Shown here in pieces: positions 1-8,839 of a stretch of 64,000 nucleotides of DNA. Both the position numbers and the translations under genes were made by a program. Every line of letters begins with the position of its first letter. Position 1 is the first letter of the stretch. The notes under the pieces were generated by a model, which made no database searches, was not told the DNA's origin, and saw only the letters and a list, made by a program, of their open reading frames with translations. The DNA lies in assembly GCF_900172355.1 (NCBI RefSeq), contig NZ_FWFZ01000001.1:434001-498000 (forward strand). Direction: 5' to 3'. The DNA comes from Roseisalinus antarcticus (GTDB lineage: Bacteria; Pseudomonadota; Alphaproteobacteria; Rhodobacterales; Rhodobacteraceae).

Positions 1-132
1 AATCGCAGTATTTTCCGCGCTCCAGCGAAACATCGCTCGACAGAGCCGCCGAACAGGGCTAAGGCCCGCCGGTATCGCTTTGAGAGCTGCTTGAAATATG
101 GGCCCAATGTGCCCGAACCACGGGGTTGAGAC

Positions 133-339
133 ATGGCTGTCCCACAGAACAAGATTTCCAAGTCGCGGCGCAACAACCGCCGCTCGCACCACGCGCTGTC
201 GGGCGCGAACCCAAACGAATGCGACAATTGCGGCGAGCTGAAGCGCCCGCATCATGTCTGCCCGTCCTGCGGTCACTACGCCGAGCGTGAAGTGGTCGCC
301 ATGGTCGACGAGATCGAGCTGGACGACGACGCGGCGTAA
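133..339 (+). CDS. rpmF: 50S ribosomal protein L32
   Basis: A 68-residue small basic protein that sits in the large ribosomal subunit. The N-terminus ([20 protein letters not shown]) is the L32 signature. It is followed by a zinc ribbon made of CDNC and CPSC pairs near residues 35-50 and an acidic tail. The ATG follows a GGGGTTGAGAC stretch. It lies 14 bp before plsX, the order usual in Alphaproteobacteria. The 132 bases before it show no convincing gene end; I could not see a DUF177 C-terminus there. Confidence 0.97.
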   Translation: MAVPQNKISKSRRNNRRSHHALSGANPNECDNCGELKRPHHVCPSCGHYAEREVVAMVDEIELDDDAA

Positions 340-353
340 GGCCGCTCGGGGAT

Positions 354-1472
354 ATGACACAGAACGGCACGGCAACGACCACCCCCCTGCCAAAGGCGGG
401 TGGCGTTGTTATTTCCGTCGACGCCATGGGTGGCGATAGCGGACCTGCGACCGTGGTGGCCGGCATCGCGCAATTCCTGGCCAAGGCGCCGGATGCGCGG
501 ATCCTGCTGCACGGGCGCCAGGATGTGCTGCGCCCGCTGGTCGACAAGCGCCGGATCTCAAGCCAGGTGACCCTGTGCGACGCGCCCGACGTGGTCGCCA
601 TGTCGGACAAGCCCAGCCATGTCATGCGCAATGGCAAGGGCACCTCCATGTGGTCGGCCATCGAATCGGTGCGCGAGAGAGAGGCGCAGGTCTGCGTCAG
701 CTGCGGCAACACCGGGGCGCTGATGGCGGTGTCGATGATGCGCCTGCGCAAGATCGAGGGGGTGAACCGCCCCGCCATCGCCTGCCTCTGGCCGTCGCGC
801 AACGCCTCCGGCTTCAACGTGATGCTCGACGCGGGCGCCGACATCCGCGCCGACCAGGACGATCTGCTGACCTATGCGCTGATGGGCGCCTCCTATGCCC
901 GCAACGGGATGGGGATCACCCGACCTCGGATCGGCCTGCTCAACGTCGGCGTCGAAGAGCACAAGGGCCGGGCCGAGCTGAAGGTTGCCCATGAGCTCAT
1001 CGCCCGCGCCGCGCCCGGCGCCGATTTCGAATACGTGGGCTTCGTCGAGGGCGGCGACCTGCCCTCGTCGCGGATCGACGTGATCGTGACCGACGGATTT
1101 ACCGGCAACGTGGCGCTGAAGACCGGCGAGGGCACCGCCTCACTGATCTCCGAGCTGTTGCGCGAGGCGTTCCGCAAGACCCCGCTCAGCCGCGTTGCGG
1201 CGCTTCTGGCGATGACCTCGCTGCGGCGGCTGAGCAAGCGCATCGATCCGCGCCGCGTGAACGGCGGGGTGTTTCTGGGGCTCAACGGCACGGTCGTCAA
1301 AAGCCACGGATCGGCGGATGCCCTCGGCGTGGCCGCCGCGCTCAAGCTGGCGCATCGGCTGGCGAAATCGGGCTTCTCGGACAAGCTCGCCGCCCGGGTC
1401 GCTGCTTTCAGTGCGTTCACCCCCGAGCCCGGGACGACCGACGCACCAGAGGTCGACGACAAGAAGGGCTGA
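354..1472 (+). CDS. plsX: phosphate acyltransferase PlsX
   Basis: Soluble or membrane-peripheral enzyme that makes acyl-phosphate from acyl-ACP, the first step of the PlsX-PlsY route to phospholipids. The 372 residues include the family opening VVISVDAMGGDSGP near residue 20, CGNTGALMAVSMM near 120 and VTDGFTGNVALKTGEG near 245. The length is close to the usual 340-370. It is probably co-transcribed with rpmF (14 bp apart). Normally fabH follows directly; here 424 bases with no recognisable FabH lie between plsX and ihfA. The C-terminal 20 residues are polar and probably disordered. Confidence 0.96.
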   Translation: MTQNGTATTTPLPKAGGVVISVDAMGGDSGPATVVAGIAQFLAKAPDARILLHGRQDVLRPLVDKRRISSQVTLCDAPDVVAMSDKPSHVMRNGKGTSMWSAIESVREREAQVCVSCGNTGALMAVSMMRLRKIEGVNRPAIACLWPSRNASGFNVMLDAGADIRADQDDLLTYALMGASYARNGMGITRPRIGLLNVGVEEHKGRAELKVAHELIARAAPGADFEYVGFVEGGDLPSSRIDVIVTDGFTGNVALKTGEGTASLISELLREAFRKTPLSRVAALLAMTSLRRLSKRIDPRRVNGGVFLGLNGTVVKSHGSADALGVAAALKLAHRLAKSGFSDKLAARVAAFSAFTPEPGTTDAPEVDDKKG

Positions 1473-1902
1473 ACCGCGCGGCCGGTGAGCCTTGCCCCGC
1501 CGGCCTGGATCGTACCGGCCCGGACCCGAAAGGCGACATGTCCGACGCCACGATTGGGCCGCACCGCGATGCAAGTCATCTCGCCATCTGTCGAATTGCC
1601 CGTTGGCCCGGCTGTCTCAAGAAGCCGGCCGAGGCCCCCCCTGTCGATAGAAAGCAGGCCGACCCCGGCCCCCTGAAAGCCATCCTCCGCTGCCCCCTGC
1701 CGCGGCACAACCGCACCCGCATCCCGCACGGCGACCTCAAGGTGGCCGACCCGCCCGGCAGGGGCGCAGCCCAGGCCGACGCGGTCGCGTTGCGGCAGCG
1801 CGATGACGCCCATTGGCAATCCCCGGTCCGCGCCCCCGCCCACATGCAGTTGACTCCGTTCCTTTGTGGTCCTTAAGGTCCTAGAAAAACAAGGGGATGG
1901 AG
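1473..1902. other. gap where fabH is expected; no gene I can name
   Basis: This stretch separates plsX from ihfA and is too short for a 320-residue FabH. Both strands hold open frames with GC-rich third positions. The plus frame 1538-1876 (112 residues, with AAAGG before its ATG) encodes a Pro/Arg/His-rich product typical of an antisense reading. The minus frame starting near 1843 has a more protein-like composition but runs on into the antisense of plsX. I cannot assign either. The end of the interval must hold the ihfA promoter if ihfA is not read from plsX. Confidence 0.5.
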
Positions 1903-2208
1903 ATGTCAGAGAAGACGCTAACGCGCATGGACCTTGCCGAAGCGGTGCACGCAGAGGTCGGGCTCAGCCGAAACGAATCCGCGGATCTTGTGGAATCGGT
2001 GATCAGTCACGTGTCCGATGCGCTTGTGCGCAGCGAGACGGTGAAGATCAGTTCCTTCGGAACGTTTTCCGTCAGAGACAAGACGGCCCGCATCGGCCGC
2101 AACCCGAAAACCGGTGAGGAAGTGCCGATTCTTCCCCGCCGCGTGCTGACCTTCAGACCGTCCCATCTGATGAAGGACAGGGTCGCCGACGGCAACCGGG
2201 GCTCCTGA
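1903..2208 (+). CDS. ihfA: integration host factor alpha subunit
   Basis: DNA-bending nucleoid protein that works as a heterodimer with IhfB. The product has about 101 residues and the HU/IHF fold: an N-terminal helical part ([19 protein letters not shown]), the conserved [14 protein letters not shown] strand and the arm motif [12 protein letters not shown] that inserts Pro into the minor groove. A first ATG lies at 1897, but AGGGG at 1892-1896 is correctly spaced only for the ATG at 1903, so I chose the latter. It is followed after 4 bp by the MerR-like gene, the usual neighbour in Rhodobacterales. Confidence 0.95.
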   Translation: MSEKTLTRMDLAEAVHAEVGLSRNESADLVESVISHVSDALVRSETVKISSFGTFSVRDKTARIGRNPKTGEEVPILPRRVLTFRPSHLMKDRVADGNRGS

Positions 2209-2212
2209 CTCC

Positions 2213-3472
2213 ATGAGCAAATCCCCGGACGCGTTCCGCACCATTTCCGAGGTGGCCGAGTATCTCGACACCCCGGCCCATGTGCTGCGCTTCTGGGAGA
2301 GCAAGTTTCCACAGATCAAGCCCGTCAAGCGCGCGGGCGGGCGGCGGTATTACCGCCCCGTCGACATGGCGCTGCTGGGCGGTATCAAGCGGCTGCTGCA
2401 CGAAGAGGGCATGACCATCAAGGGGGCGCAGAAGCTGCTGCGTGAACGCGGCGTGCGCCATGTCTCGAGCCTCGGGCCCGAACCCTACGGCGAGAATGCG
2501 CCCATGGCCGGCGCGGTGCTCGCCGAGACAGCCGACCGCGCCGCTGCCCCGCTTGAGCCCGGGGCCGAGTCCCCGCCGGAGCCGGTGACGGAACAGGCGG
2601 CCGGGGCAAAACCCGAACAGCCGGCCGAGCCCGAACCTGCATCCGCGCCGCCCATGGCCGACAACGTGGTGCCCCTGCCCCGCGCCGACCTGCCGGCCTT
2701 CCTTCAGCGCAAGGCGCCGGAAGCCTCGACCAAGACGCCCGACACCAAGGCGCCGCCGTCCGAAGAGGCCGCGCAGAAGGCGCCCCCGCCCAAGCCGAGC
2801 CCGTCCGCCCCTCCGGTTCCGGCCCCTCCCGAAGCGGCCGATCTGGCCGCCCGACAGCCCGCCGACCCGGCGCCCGATAGCGCTGAAGCACCGCCGACCG
2901 AGACGCGCGGCGCGGAGGTCGAGGACAAGCCAGCGGAAGACCCGCTGACGGAGCGGCCGCCGGACGGGCCCACGGTCATCCATGAGACCCCGCCCGGTGT
3001 CACCCACGCGCAACCCTTCCTGCCCTTCGGCACACGGTTGCCCGAAGCGGAGAATGCCCCGGTCGAAGGCGACCCGCACGGTGACCCTGCCGAGCAGGAC
3101 GCGGCCCATGCCCGTGCCGACGCCTCGGACACCACGACGTCGCAGGATACCCCGGCATCGCAGGACACGCCCGCCACGCAGCACACGTCTGCGGCCGAGG
3201 ATGGGCCCGCCGCGCAGGACGCCCCTGCCCCACAGGAGACGGCCGAGCCCGGGAAACCCGCCCCCCCGGCCACGGAACAGGACACCGGACAGGACACCGC
3301 GCCGTCCGCCAAGCCCGGCCGCCGCCCGCGCGAGGTCACGCCGGGGTTGCTGTCGGTTCTCAACAATCCCGAGCGCCTCTCGGCCCGGCCGAAGCGCCTG
3401 CAGCAGGCCCTCCGCCGGCTCTCTGCGCTGCATGCCGGGCTGGCCAGGGACCCCGACAGTCGCGAGCCCTGA
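2213..3472 (+). CDS. MerR-family regulator with a long disordered tail
   Basis: The N-terminal 75 residues form a MerR winged helix-turn-helix ([20 protein letters not shown], then [14 protein letters not shown]). Family knowledge says the gene next to ihfA is a small MerR protein of 110-190 residues. Here it reaches 419 residues because positions 95-360 are a low-complexity Pro/Ala/Glu/Asp/Thr stretch with short repeats such as SQDTPA. A conserved-looking basic helix returns at the C-terminus ([20 protein letters not shown]). There are no metal-binding Cys residues, so it is not a metal sensor. Target genes are unknown. Confidence 0.85.
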   Translation: MSKSPDAFRTISEVAEYLDTPAHVLRFWESKFPQIKPVKRAGGRRYYRPVDMALLGGIKRLLHEEGMTIKGAQKLLRERGVRHVSSLGPEPYGENAPMAGAVLAETADRAAAPLEPGAESPPEPVTEQAAGAKPEQPAEPEPASAPPMADNVVPLPRADLPAFLQRKAPEASTKTPDTKAPPSEEAAQKAPPPKPSPSAPPVPAPPEAADLAARQPADPAPDSAEAPPTETRGAEVEDKPAEDPLTERPPDGPTVIHETPPGVTHAQPFLPFGTRLPEAENAPVEGDPHGDPAEQDAAHARADASDTTTSQDTPASQDTPATQHTSAAEDGPAAQDAPAPQETAEPGKPAPPATEQDTGQDTAPSAKPGRRPREVTPGLLSVLNNPERLSARPKRLQQALRRLSALHAGLARDPDSREP

Positions 3473-3520
3473 TTTGCGGGGTTGCGCGTCACGGCAAAAC
3501 CGGTAGAAGACCCCTCACGT

Positions 3521-3597
3521 CGGGCTATGGCGCAGCCTGGTAGCGCGTCCGTCTGGGGGACGGAAGGTCGCAGGTTCGAGTCCTGCTAGCCCGACCA
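3521..3597 (+). tRNA. tRNA-Pro (anticodon GGG)
   Basis: A 77-base tRNA. The acceptor stem CGGGCTA pairs with TAGCCCG, the D arm contains GCAGCCTGGTAGCGC, the anticodon stem TCCGT/ACGGA encloses the loop CTGGGGG (anticodon GGG, reading CCC and CCU), and the T arm GCAGGTTCGAGTCCTGC is perfect. CCA is encoded. Confidence 0.97.
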
Positions 3598-3604
3598 AAT
3601 CAAT

Positions 3605-3634
3605 CCGCCCGCCCCGCTACCGGGCGGGCGTTTT
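3605..3634 (+). terminator. intrinsic terminator after tRNA-Pro
   Basis: A 7-bp stem CCGCCCG/CGGGCGG with a 9-base loop, followed by GCGTTTTG, starting 8 bases after the tRNA CCA end. Confidence 0.6.
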
Positions 3635-3684
3635 GCTGTCCGGCCCGGGCCTGGGACGGACCGCTCTCACCGGAGGGGAAGAGC

Positions 3685-4767
3685 ATGACAGGCGTCTTGC
3701 CCAGCCAGCGCATCGCGGCGCTGATCGCCAGCGGCGCGATCACGGCCGATACGCCCTTCGTCGAGGGCCAGGTCCAGCCTGCGAGCCTCGACCTGCGCCT
3801 GGGCGCCAAGGCCTACCGGGTGCGGGCCTCGTTCCTCGCCGGCTCGGGCCGGACGGTGGCGGAGCGGCTGACGGAATTCGAGATGCACCGGATCGAGCTC
3901 GGACCCGGCGCGGTGCTTGAGAAGGGTTGTGTCTATGTCGTCCCGCTGATGGAGCGCCTCGCCCTTCCGGACGACCTGCACGCGGTGGCCAATGCCAAGA
4001 GCTCCACCGGGCGACTGGATCTGCTGACCCGCACGATCACCGATGGCGGCGTCGAATTCGACCGGATCGGGGCGGGCTACACCGGGCCGCTCTATGCCGA
4101 GATCTGTCCGCGCTCCTTTTCCGTCCTCGTCCGGCCGGGGATGCGGCTGAACCAGCTGCGCCTGCGGGCGGGACAAGCCGTTCTCGACGATGCCGCGCTT
4201 GCCGCCCTGCACGAAGCCGAACCGCTGGTGGATCGCGCCGCCCGGATCGACGGCGGGCTGGGATTCTCGGTCGATCTGGCCCCGGCCTCGGGCTCTCTCG
4301 TGGGTTACCGGGCCAAGCCCCATACCGGGGTCATCGACCTGGACCGGATCGGGCAATACGACCCGGCGGAGTTCTGGGAGGAGATCCACACCGGGAACGG
4401 GCAGATCATCCTCGATCCCGGCGCTTTCTACATCCTGGTCAGCCTTGAGTCGGTCACGATCCCGCCGGGCTATGCCGCCGAGATGGCCCCGTACCTGGCG
4501 CTGGTGGGCGAGTTCCGGGTGCATTACGCGGGCTTCTTCGATCCCGGCTTCGGCCATGCGTCAGCGGGGGGCCAGGGTGCGCGCGGCGTGCTCGAGGTGC
4601 GTTGTCACGAGGCACCGTTCGTCCTCGAGCACGGCCAGATCGTCGGGCGGCTCGTCTATGAGAGGATGGAGGCCGTGCCCGATCAGCTTTATGGCCGCGA
4701 GATCGCCTCGAATTACCAGGGCCAGGGGCTCAAGCTCTCCAAGCACTTCCGCGCACCGAAGCCCTAG
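3685..4767 (+). CDS. dcd: dCTP deaminase, double-length alphaproteobacterial type
   Basis: Converts dCTP to dUTP for thymidylate synthesis. At 360 residues it is almost twice the 190 residues of E. coli Dcd, as in other alphaproteobacteria where two dUTPase-like halves are joined. The first half carries ANAKSSTGRLDLLTRTITDG (near 105-125) and ends in FSVLVRPGMRLNQLRLR. The second half has VHYAGFFDPGFG and ends in EHGQIVGRLVYERM, which echo the same fold. The ATG is preceded by GGAGGGGAAGAGC. It lies between tRNA-Pro and a convergent PIN gene. Confidence 0.9.
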   Translation: MTGVLPSQRIAALIASGAITADTPFVEGQVQPASLDLRLGAKAYRVRASFLAGSGRTVAERLTEFEMHRIELGPGAVLEKGCVYVVPLMERLALPDDLHAVANAKSSTGRLDLLTRTITDGGVEFDRIGAGYTGPLYAEICPRSFSVLVRPGMRLNQLRLRAGQAVLDDAALAALHEAEPLVDRAARIDGGLGFSVDLAPASGSLVGYRAKPHTGVIDLDRIGQYDPAEFWEEIHTGNGQIILDPGAFYILVSLESVTIPPGYAAEMAPYLALVGEFRVHYAGFFDPGFGHASAGGQGARGVLEVRCHEAPFVLEHGQIVGRLVYERMEAVPDQLYGREIASNYQGQGLKLSKHFRAPKP

Positions 4768-5330
4768 CCGAGCGCCTTTCCCAGCCTCGGCAGCCGCGCC
4801 TTGCGCATCAGCTTGCGCATTTCCCAGGGGTCGCCCGACAGGCGCCGCGCCTCGTCCAGCACCCGGCCCGCGACCCGGGCCACGGCCCCTGCATCAACCG
4901 CGAGGCAGTCCATCGCGAGCGCGTCCGCGTCGATCCGTGCGAGCCCCTCCTCGGCCAGGATGTTGCGCGGAAAGTCCTTGGCGTTCTGCGTGACGATGCC
5001 ATCGCAGGACCCCGCCACCGCGGCCGCCAGGACATGGATGTCGTCCGGGTCCGGCAGCCAGAATCGCCGAGGCTCGCCCGCGGGGACCTCCGCACCCGGA
5101 AACGCCGCGCGCAGCAGCGCCACCTCGCCCCGGGCCTGGTCCTCGCCGGCCGGGCCCAGCTTGGCCGCCGCCCGCGCCCATTCCTCGAGGATTCGCGCGG
5201 ACCAACGCGGGGCGTAGAACCCCTCCTGCGCGAGGCCCAGCAACACTTCGCGCATCACGGTCGGATAGAGGACGCAGGCATCCAGCAGCAGGCGGGGCCG
5301 CCTGCCCGCGCGGACCAGCGGCAAGCTCAC
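4764..5330 (-). CDS. PIN-domain protein
   Basis: A 188-residue PIN-like protein, a fold usually found in Mg-dependent RNases. The acidic residues expected in the active site are visible: LLLDACVLYP near residue 15, an E in ILEEWARA, LPDPDDIHVLAAA near 105 and DGIVTQNAKDFP near 120. The start is GTG; its last bases overlap the TGA of the upstream methyltransferase gene (GTGA), so the two are translationally coupled. No antitoxin-like small gene lies beside it, so a housekeeping role in RNA processing is as likely as a toxin role. The stop overlaps the end of convergent dcd. Confidence 0.8.
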   Translation of the reverse strand: MSLPLVRAGRRPRLLLDACVLYPTVMREVLLGLAQEGFYAPRWSARILEEWARAAAKLGPAGEDQARGEVALLRAAFPGAEVPAGEPRRFWLPDPDDIHVLAAAVAGSCDGIVTQNAKDFPRNILAEEGLARIDADALAMDCLAVDAGAVARVAGRVLDEARRLSGDPWEMRKLMRKARLPRLGKALG

Positions 5331-6535
5331 AGGCGAAAGACCAGCGCCTTGAGGTAGCCGGTTTCCGCCAGTTGCGGCAGCACCGGGTGATCGGGGCCCG
5401 CGCGGCCTTCGTGCACAAGCACGCCGCGCCGTCCGGCCTTGCCGATGCCCCGGGCCGAGGCCGCGCGGAACTTCGCCAGATCGGCCGCGTGGGAACAGGA
5501 GCACAGCACGAGATAGCCCCCCTCCTCGACCAGCGGCGCCGCCAGCCGCGCGACCCGTTCATAGGCGCGAAGGCCGGCCTCCAGCGCCGACCTGGACGGG
5601 GCGAAGGCCGGTGGGTCGCAGACCACCAGATCGAACGATGCGCCCTCTGCTCCAAGTGCTGCGAGCACCGCGAAGGCATCGCCGCCGCGGGTGTCGAAAC
5701 GCTCGGCCAGCCCCGAGGCCGCGGCCCCTTGCCGGGCCAGCGTCAGCGCGGGCTCCGACCCGTCCACGGCCAAGGCCGAGGTAGCGCCCGCCGCGAGCGC
5801 GGCCAGCGAGAAGCCCCCGACATGGGAAAAGACGTCCAGCACGCGGGCGCCCCGGGCGAGCCCCGCAGCGAAGGCATGGTTGGGGCGCTGATCGTAGAAG
5901 AGGCCGGTCTTCTGCCCGCCGGTCAGGTCGGCCATGTAGGTCGCGCCGTTCATCGGCACCTCGACGGCCGTCTCGGGCGCCGCGCCCACCAGGACCTCGA
6001 ACCCGGCGTCGAGCCCTTCGAGCGTCCGCGACCTGCCGGAGGCGTTCTTGAGCACGCAGCCGACCCCCGTGACCGCCACCAGCGCCGCGACCAGGGGCGC
6101 CAGCAGACGCTCGGCCCAGGCCGCGTTCGGCTGGACCACGGCAATGTCGCCGAACCGGTCGATCACCACACCGGGCAGGCCATCGGCCTCGGCGTGGACG
6201 AGCCGGTAGTAGGGCGCATCATACAACCGCTCGCGGTGGGCCAGCGCCCGGGCGAGCCGGCCCTCGAACCAAGCCTGGTCGATCACGGCGTCCGGCGACT
6301 GGTCCAGCATCCGTGCGACGATCTTCGATTTCGGATTGACCGCGACGACGCCCATGGCGACGCGGTTGGCGTCCTCCAGGATCGCCAGCGCCCCCGGCTC
6401 GATCGCCTTCGTGCGCCGATCCTGGACCAGCTCATTGGCATAAACCCACGGAAACCCGTGACGGACGGCACGGGCCTCCGCCTTGGGCATCAGGCGGACG
6501 ACGGGCAGGTCTGACGACGAAAAGGGCGGCTCCAT
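5327..6535 (-). CDS. RlmI-like 23S rRNA cytosine methyltransferase
   Basis: Class I SAM-dependent methyltransferase of the RlmI/RlmK type, 402 residues against 396 for E. coli RlmI. An N-terminal PUA-like domain ([11 protein letters not shown] near 25) is followed by [12 protein letters not shown]. The Rossmann domain holds [31 protein letters not shown] (SAM loop, about 235-255), [14 protein letters not shown] near 305 and LVLCSCSH near 350, where the Cys is the presumed catalytic residue. It forms a two-gene operon with the PIN gene and is divergent from edd. Exact target base not provable from sequence. Confidence 0.88.
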   Translation of the reverse strand: MEPPFSSSDLPVVRLMPKAEARAVRHGFPWVYANELVQDRRTKAIEPGALAILEDANRVAMGVVAVNPKSKIVARMLDQSPDAVIDQAWFEGRLARALAHRERLYDAPYYRLVHAEADGLPGVVIDRFGDIAVVQPNAAWAERLLAPLVAALVAVTGVGCVLKNASGRSRTLEGLDAGFEVLVGAAPETAVEVPMNGATYMADLTGGQKTGLFYDQRPNHAFAAGLARGARVLDVFSHVGGFSLAALAAGATSALAVDGSEPALTLARQGAAASGLAERFDTRGGDAFAVLAALGAEGASFDLVVCDPPAFAPSRSALEAGLRAYERVARLAAPLVEEGGYLVLCSCSHAADLAKFRAASARGIGKAGRRGVLVHEGRAGPDHPVLPQLAETGYLKALVFRL

Positions 6536-6902
6536 GACGGCTCTCCTAGTCTATCCGTCCTGCGGGCGAAAGAGCGACCGCTCGCCCCCGACGCCTGCCG
6601 CGCGGGGCCGGGCAGCCGGAGGCGCCGGTCGTCGACCATGTTTCCGCCCGCCCCCCGGGCCGCGCCCCCTTTTCGGCGGGGCCGATGAAACCCTCACCAA
6701 CCCGACCGCGCCGGTCCGCGATCTCTCCTGGATCGCAGGAAATTCGGTGGTCTTCGAAACAAACCCGTGCATCATGCCTTGCAGATACGGGCCGGGCCGG
6801 ACCATGGTCGGAGGATGCCGCCTGCTGCGGTCGATACTGGAGTTGTTAGCGGTAACGGATCCTGCTAAAAGGCCCTGTAAAACGCGAGGAAAGGAACGCC
6901 CC
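6536..6902 (+). promoter_or_regulatory. divergent promoter region before edd
   Basis: This 367-bp interval without a gene separates the leftward methyltransferase gene from edd. It must carry both promoters. The only structured element I see is the palindromic operator at 6844-6857. An open frame enters edd from 6483, but its upstream part is Arg/Pro-rich and I do not consider it coding. Confidence 0.5.
6844..6857. promoter_or_regulatory. putative GntR/LacI-type operator
   Basis: The 14-mer TGTTAGCGGTAACG is a near-palindrome (GTTA...TAAC) that closely resembles the TGTTACCGGTAACA-type site bound by LacI-family gluconate repressors. It ends 45 bp before the edd start, a position suited to repression of edd-eda. 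No LacI-family gene is present in the window, so the regulator is inferred. Confidence 0.45.
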
Positions 6903-8705
6903 ATGGCCCTTCACCCGACCATCGCCGCCGTAACCGACCGCATCATCGCCCGCTCGGAAAAACCGCGGGGCGAGTACCTGGAGCGCATGGCCGCGGCGGC
7001 TGCGGAAGGACCGCGCCGGGCCCATATGTCCTGTTCGAACCAGGCCCATGCCTATGCGGCCATGGGCGGCGACAAGGACAGTCTGGTGGCGGAAAAGACG
7101 CCCAACATCGGGATCATCACTGCCTATAACGACATGCTCTCGGCGCATCAGCCGTTCGAGACCTTCCCCGCGCTGATCAAGCAGGCCGCCCGCGCGGCCG
7201 GTGCGACCGCCCAGGTCGCCGGCGGCGTGCCGGCGATGTGCGACGGTGTCACCCAGGGCCAGACCGGGATGGAGCTGTCGCTCTTTTCGCGGGACGTGAT
7301 CGCGCTCGCGGCAGGGGTGGGCCTGTCGCACAACGTCTTCGATGCGGCCCTCTACCTCGGCGTCTGCGACAAGATCGTGCCGGGACTGGTGATCGCGGCG
7401 GCGACCTTCGGCTATATCCCGTCGGTGTTCCTGCCCGCGGGCCCGATGACCTCGGGCATTCCGAATGACGAAAAGGCCAAGGTGCGGCAGAAGTTCGCCA
7501 CCGGCGAGGTCGGCCGCGACGCGCTGATGGCCTCCGAGATGGCCAGCTACCATGGGCCGGGCACCTGCACTTTCTACGGCACGGCCAATACCAACCAGAT
7601 GCTGATGGAGTTCATGGGGCTGCACCTGCCCGGCGCATCCTTCGTCAACCCCGGCACCGAACTGCGCGAGGCGCTGACCGTCGCGGGCACCGAGCGTGCG
7701 CTCGAGATCACGGCGCTGGGCAACGATTATCGGCCCGTCTCCGACATCCTGGACGAGAAGGCCTTCGTGAACGGACTGGTCGGCCTGATGGCGACGGGCG
7801 GCTCGACGAACCTGGTGCTGCACCTGCCGGCCATGGCGCGGGCGGCCGGCGTCATCCTCGACCTGCAGGACTTCGCCGACATCTCTGCGGTGACACCGCT
7901 GATGGCCAAGGTCTATCCTAACGGGCTTGCGGATGTGAACCACTTCCACGCGGCCGGCGGGCTGGGCTACATGATCGGCCGGCTGCTCGACGCAGGCCTG
8001 CTCCATGAGGACACGAAGACCGTCGCCGGGGACGGGATGGAGCTCTACACGCAAGAGCCGAAGCTCTCGGCCTCCGGCATCACCTACGCCCCCGGCCCGA
8101 CCGAAAGCCTGAACGACAAGATTCTGCGCCCGGCCTCGGATCCGTTCCAGCCGACCGGAGGGCTGGTGCAGCTGACAGGCAACCTGGGGCGCGGGGTGGT
8201 CAAGGTGTCGGCGGTCGCGGCGGATCGGCATGTGATCGAGGCCAAGGTGCGCGTCTTTCACGACCAGGAGAGCGTGAAGGCGGCGTTCAAGGCCGGCGCG
8301 TTCACCGAGGACACCATCGTCGTCGTGCGCTTTCAGGGTCCGAAATCCAACGGCATGCCCGAGCTTCATGGCCTGACCCCCACGCTGGCGGTGTTGCAGG
8401 ACCGCGGCTTGCGGGTGGCACTGGTCACCGATGGCCGGATGTCCGGCGCGTCGGGCAAGGTCCCCGCGGCCATCCACGTCTGCCCCGAGGCGGCCGATGG
8501 CGGCCCGATTTCCCTGCTGCGGGACGGAGATGTCGTCCGGCTCGATGCGGATACCGGGACACTCGAAAGCCTGACCCCGCTGGACGGCCGCAGCCCGGCG
8601 CCCGCGGACCTGGCAGGCAACGGCACCGGCGTCGGACGTGAATTGTTCGCGGCCTTCCGAAAGAACGTCGGCCTGTCCGCGGAAGGGGCCAGCGTCGTGG
8701 TCTGA
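6903..8705 (+). CDS. edd: 6-phosphogluconate dehydratase (Entner-Doudoroff)
   Basis: Dehydrates 6-phosphogluconate to KDPG in the cytosol. The 600 residues match the 603 of E. coli Edd. IlvD/Edd family motifs are clear: [11 protein letters not shown] and [15 protein letters not shown] supply iron-sulfur Cys ligands, [18 protein letters not shown] in the middle, and [19 protein letters not shown] near the C-terminus. The ATG follows AGGAAAGGAAC. Together with eda it makes the lower Entner-Doudoroff branch, the main glucose route in Rhodobacterales; zwf and pgl are not adjacent here. Confidence 0.96.
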   Translation: MALHPTIAAVTDRIIARSEKPRGEYLERMAAAAAEGPRRAHMSCSNQAHAYAAMGGDKDSLVAEKTPNIGIITAYNDMLSAHQPFETFPALIKQAARAAGATAQVAGGVPAMCDGVTQGQTGMELSLFSRDVIALAAGVGLSHNVFDAALYLGVCDKIVPGLVIAAATFGYIPSVFLPAGPMTSGIPNDEKAKVRQKFATGEVGRDALMASEMASYHGPGTCTFYGTANTNQMLMEFMGLHLPGASFVNPGTELREALTVAGTERALEITALGNDYRPVSDILDEKAFVNGLVGLMATGGSTNLVLHLPAMARAAGVILDLQDFADISAVTPLMAKVYPNGLADVNHFHAAGGLGYMIGRLLDAGLLHEDTKTVAGDGMELYTQEPKLSASGITYAPGPTESLNDKILRPASDPFQPTGGLVQLTGNLGRGVVKVSAVAADRHVIEAKVRVFHDQESVKAAFKAGAFTEDTIVVVRFQGPKSNGMPELHGLTPTLAVLQDRGLRVALVTDGRMSGASGKVPAAIHVCPEAADGGPISLLRDGDVVRLDADTGTLESLTPLDGRSPAPADLAGNGTGVGRELFAAFRKNVGLSAEGASVVV

Positions 8706-8720
8706 CGGACAGCTCATTCC

Positions 8721-8801
8721 GCCTCCGGCGGGAGTTTTCCTGCCAAGATGAAGCTTGTGCCTTCCAGATTTCATCTTGGCCAATAAACTCCCGCCGGAGG
8801 C
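8721..8801. repeat. long inverted repeat between edd and eda
   Basis: Arms at 8721-8752 and 8770-8801. The outer 17 bases pair perfectly (arm GCCTCCGGCGGGAGTTT), then an internal mismatch, then 11 more perfect pairs (GCCAAGATGAA). The loop is 17 bases. One arm shares 20 of 21 bases with 37562-37582. In RNA it would form a very stable hairpin able to reduce read-through from edd into eda, or to protect the edd transcript end. Confidence 0.75.
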
Positions 8802-8839
8802 TCCCACACTGGCAACCCGCGATGCGGAAAGGAACGAAG

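Noticed and set aside
1538-1876. A 112-codon gene between plsX and ihfA
   Set aside because: The ribosome site is acceptable, but the product is Pro/Arg/His-rich with no fold signature and resembles a reverse-strand reading, so I left the region unassigned.
4764-5330. Toxin-antitoxin module
   Set aside because: A PIN domain is present, but no small antitoxin gene lies on either side, and the partner gene is an rRNA methyltransferase.
6846-8807. 653-codon minus-strand frame across edd, and similar long frames opposite glnE, mlaE, ilvB and the TRAP genes
   Set aside because: High GC content makes stop codons rare on the non-coding strand. The products are His/Arg/Pro-rich and the opposite strand holds clear conserved proteins.
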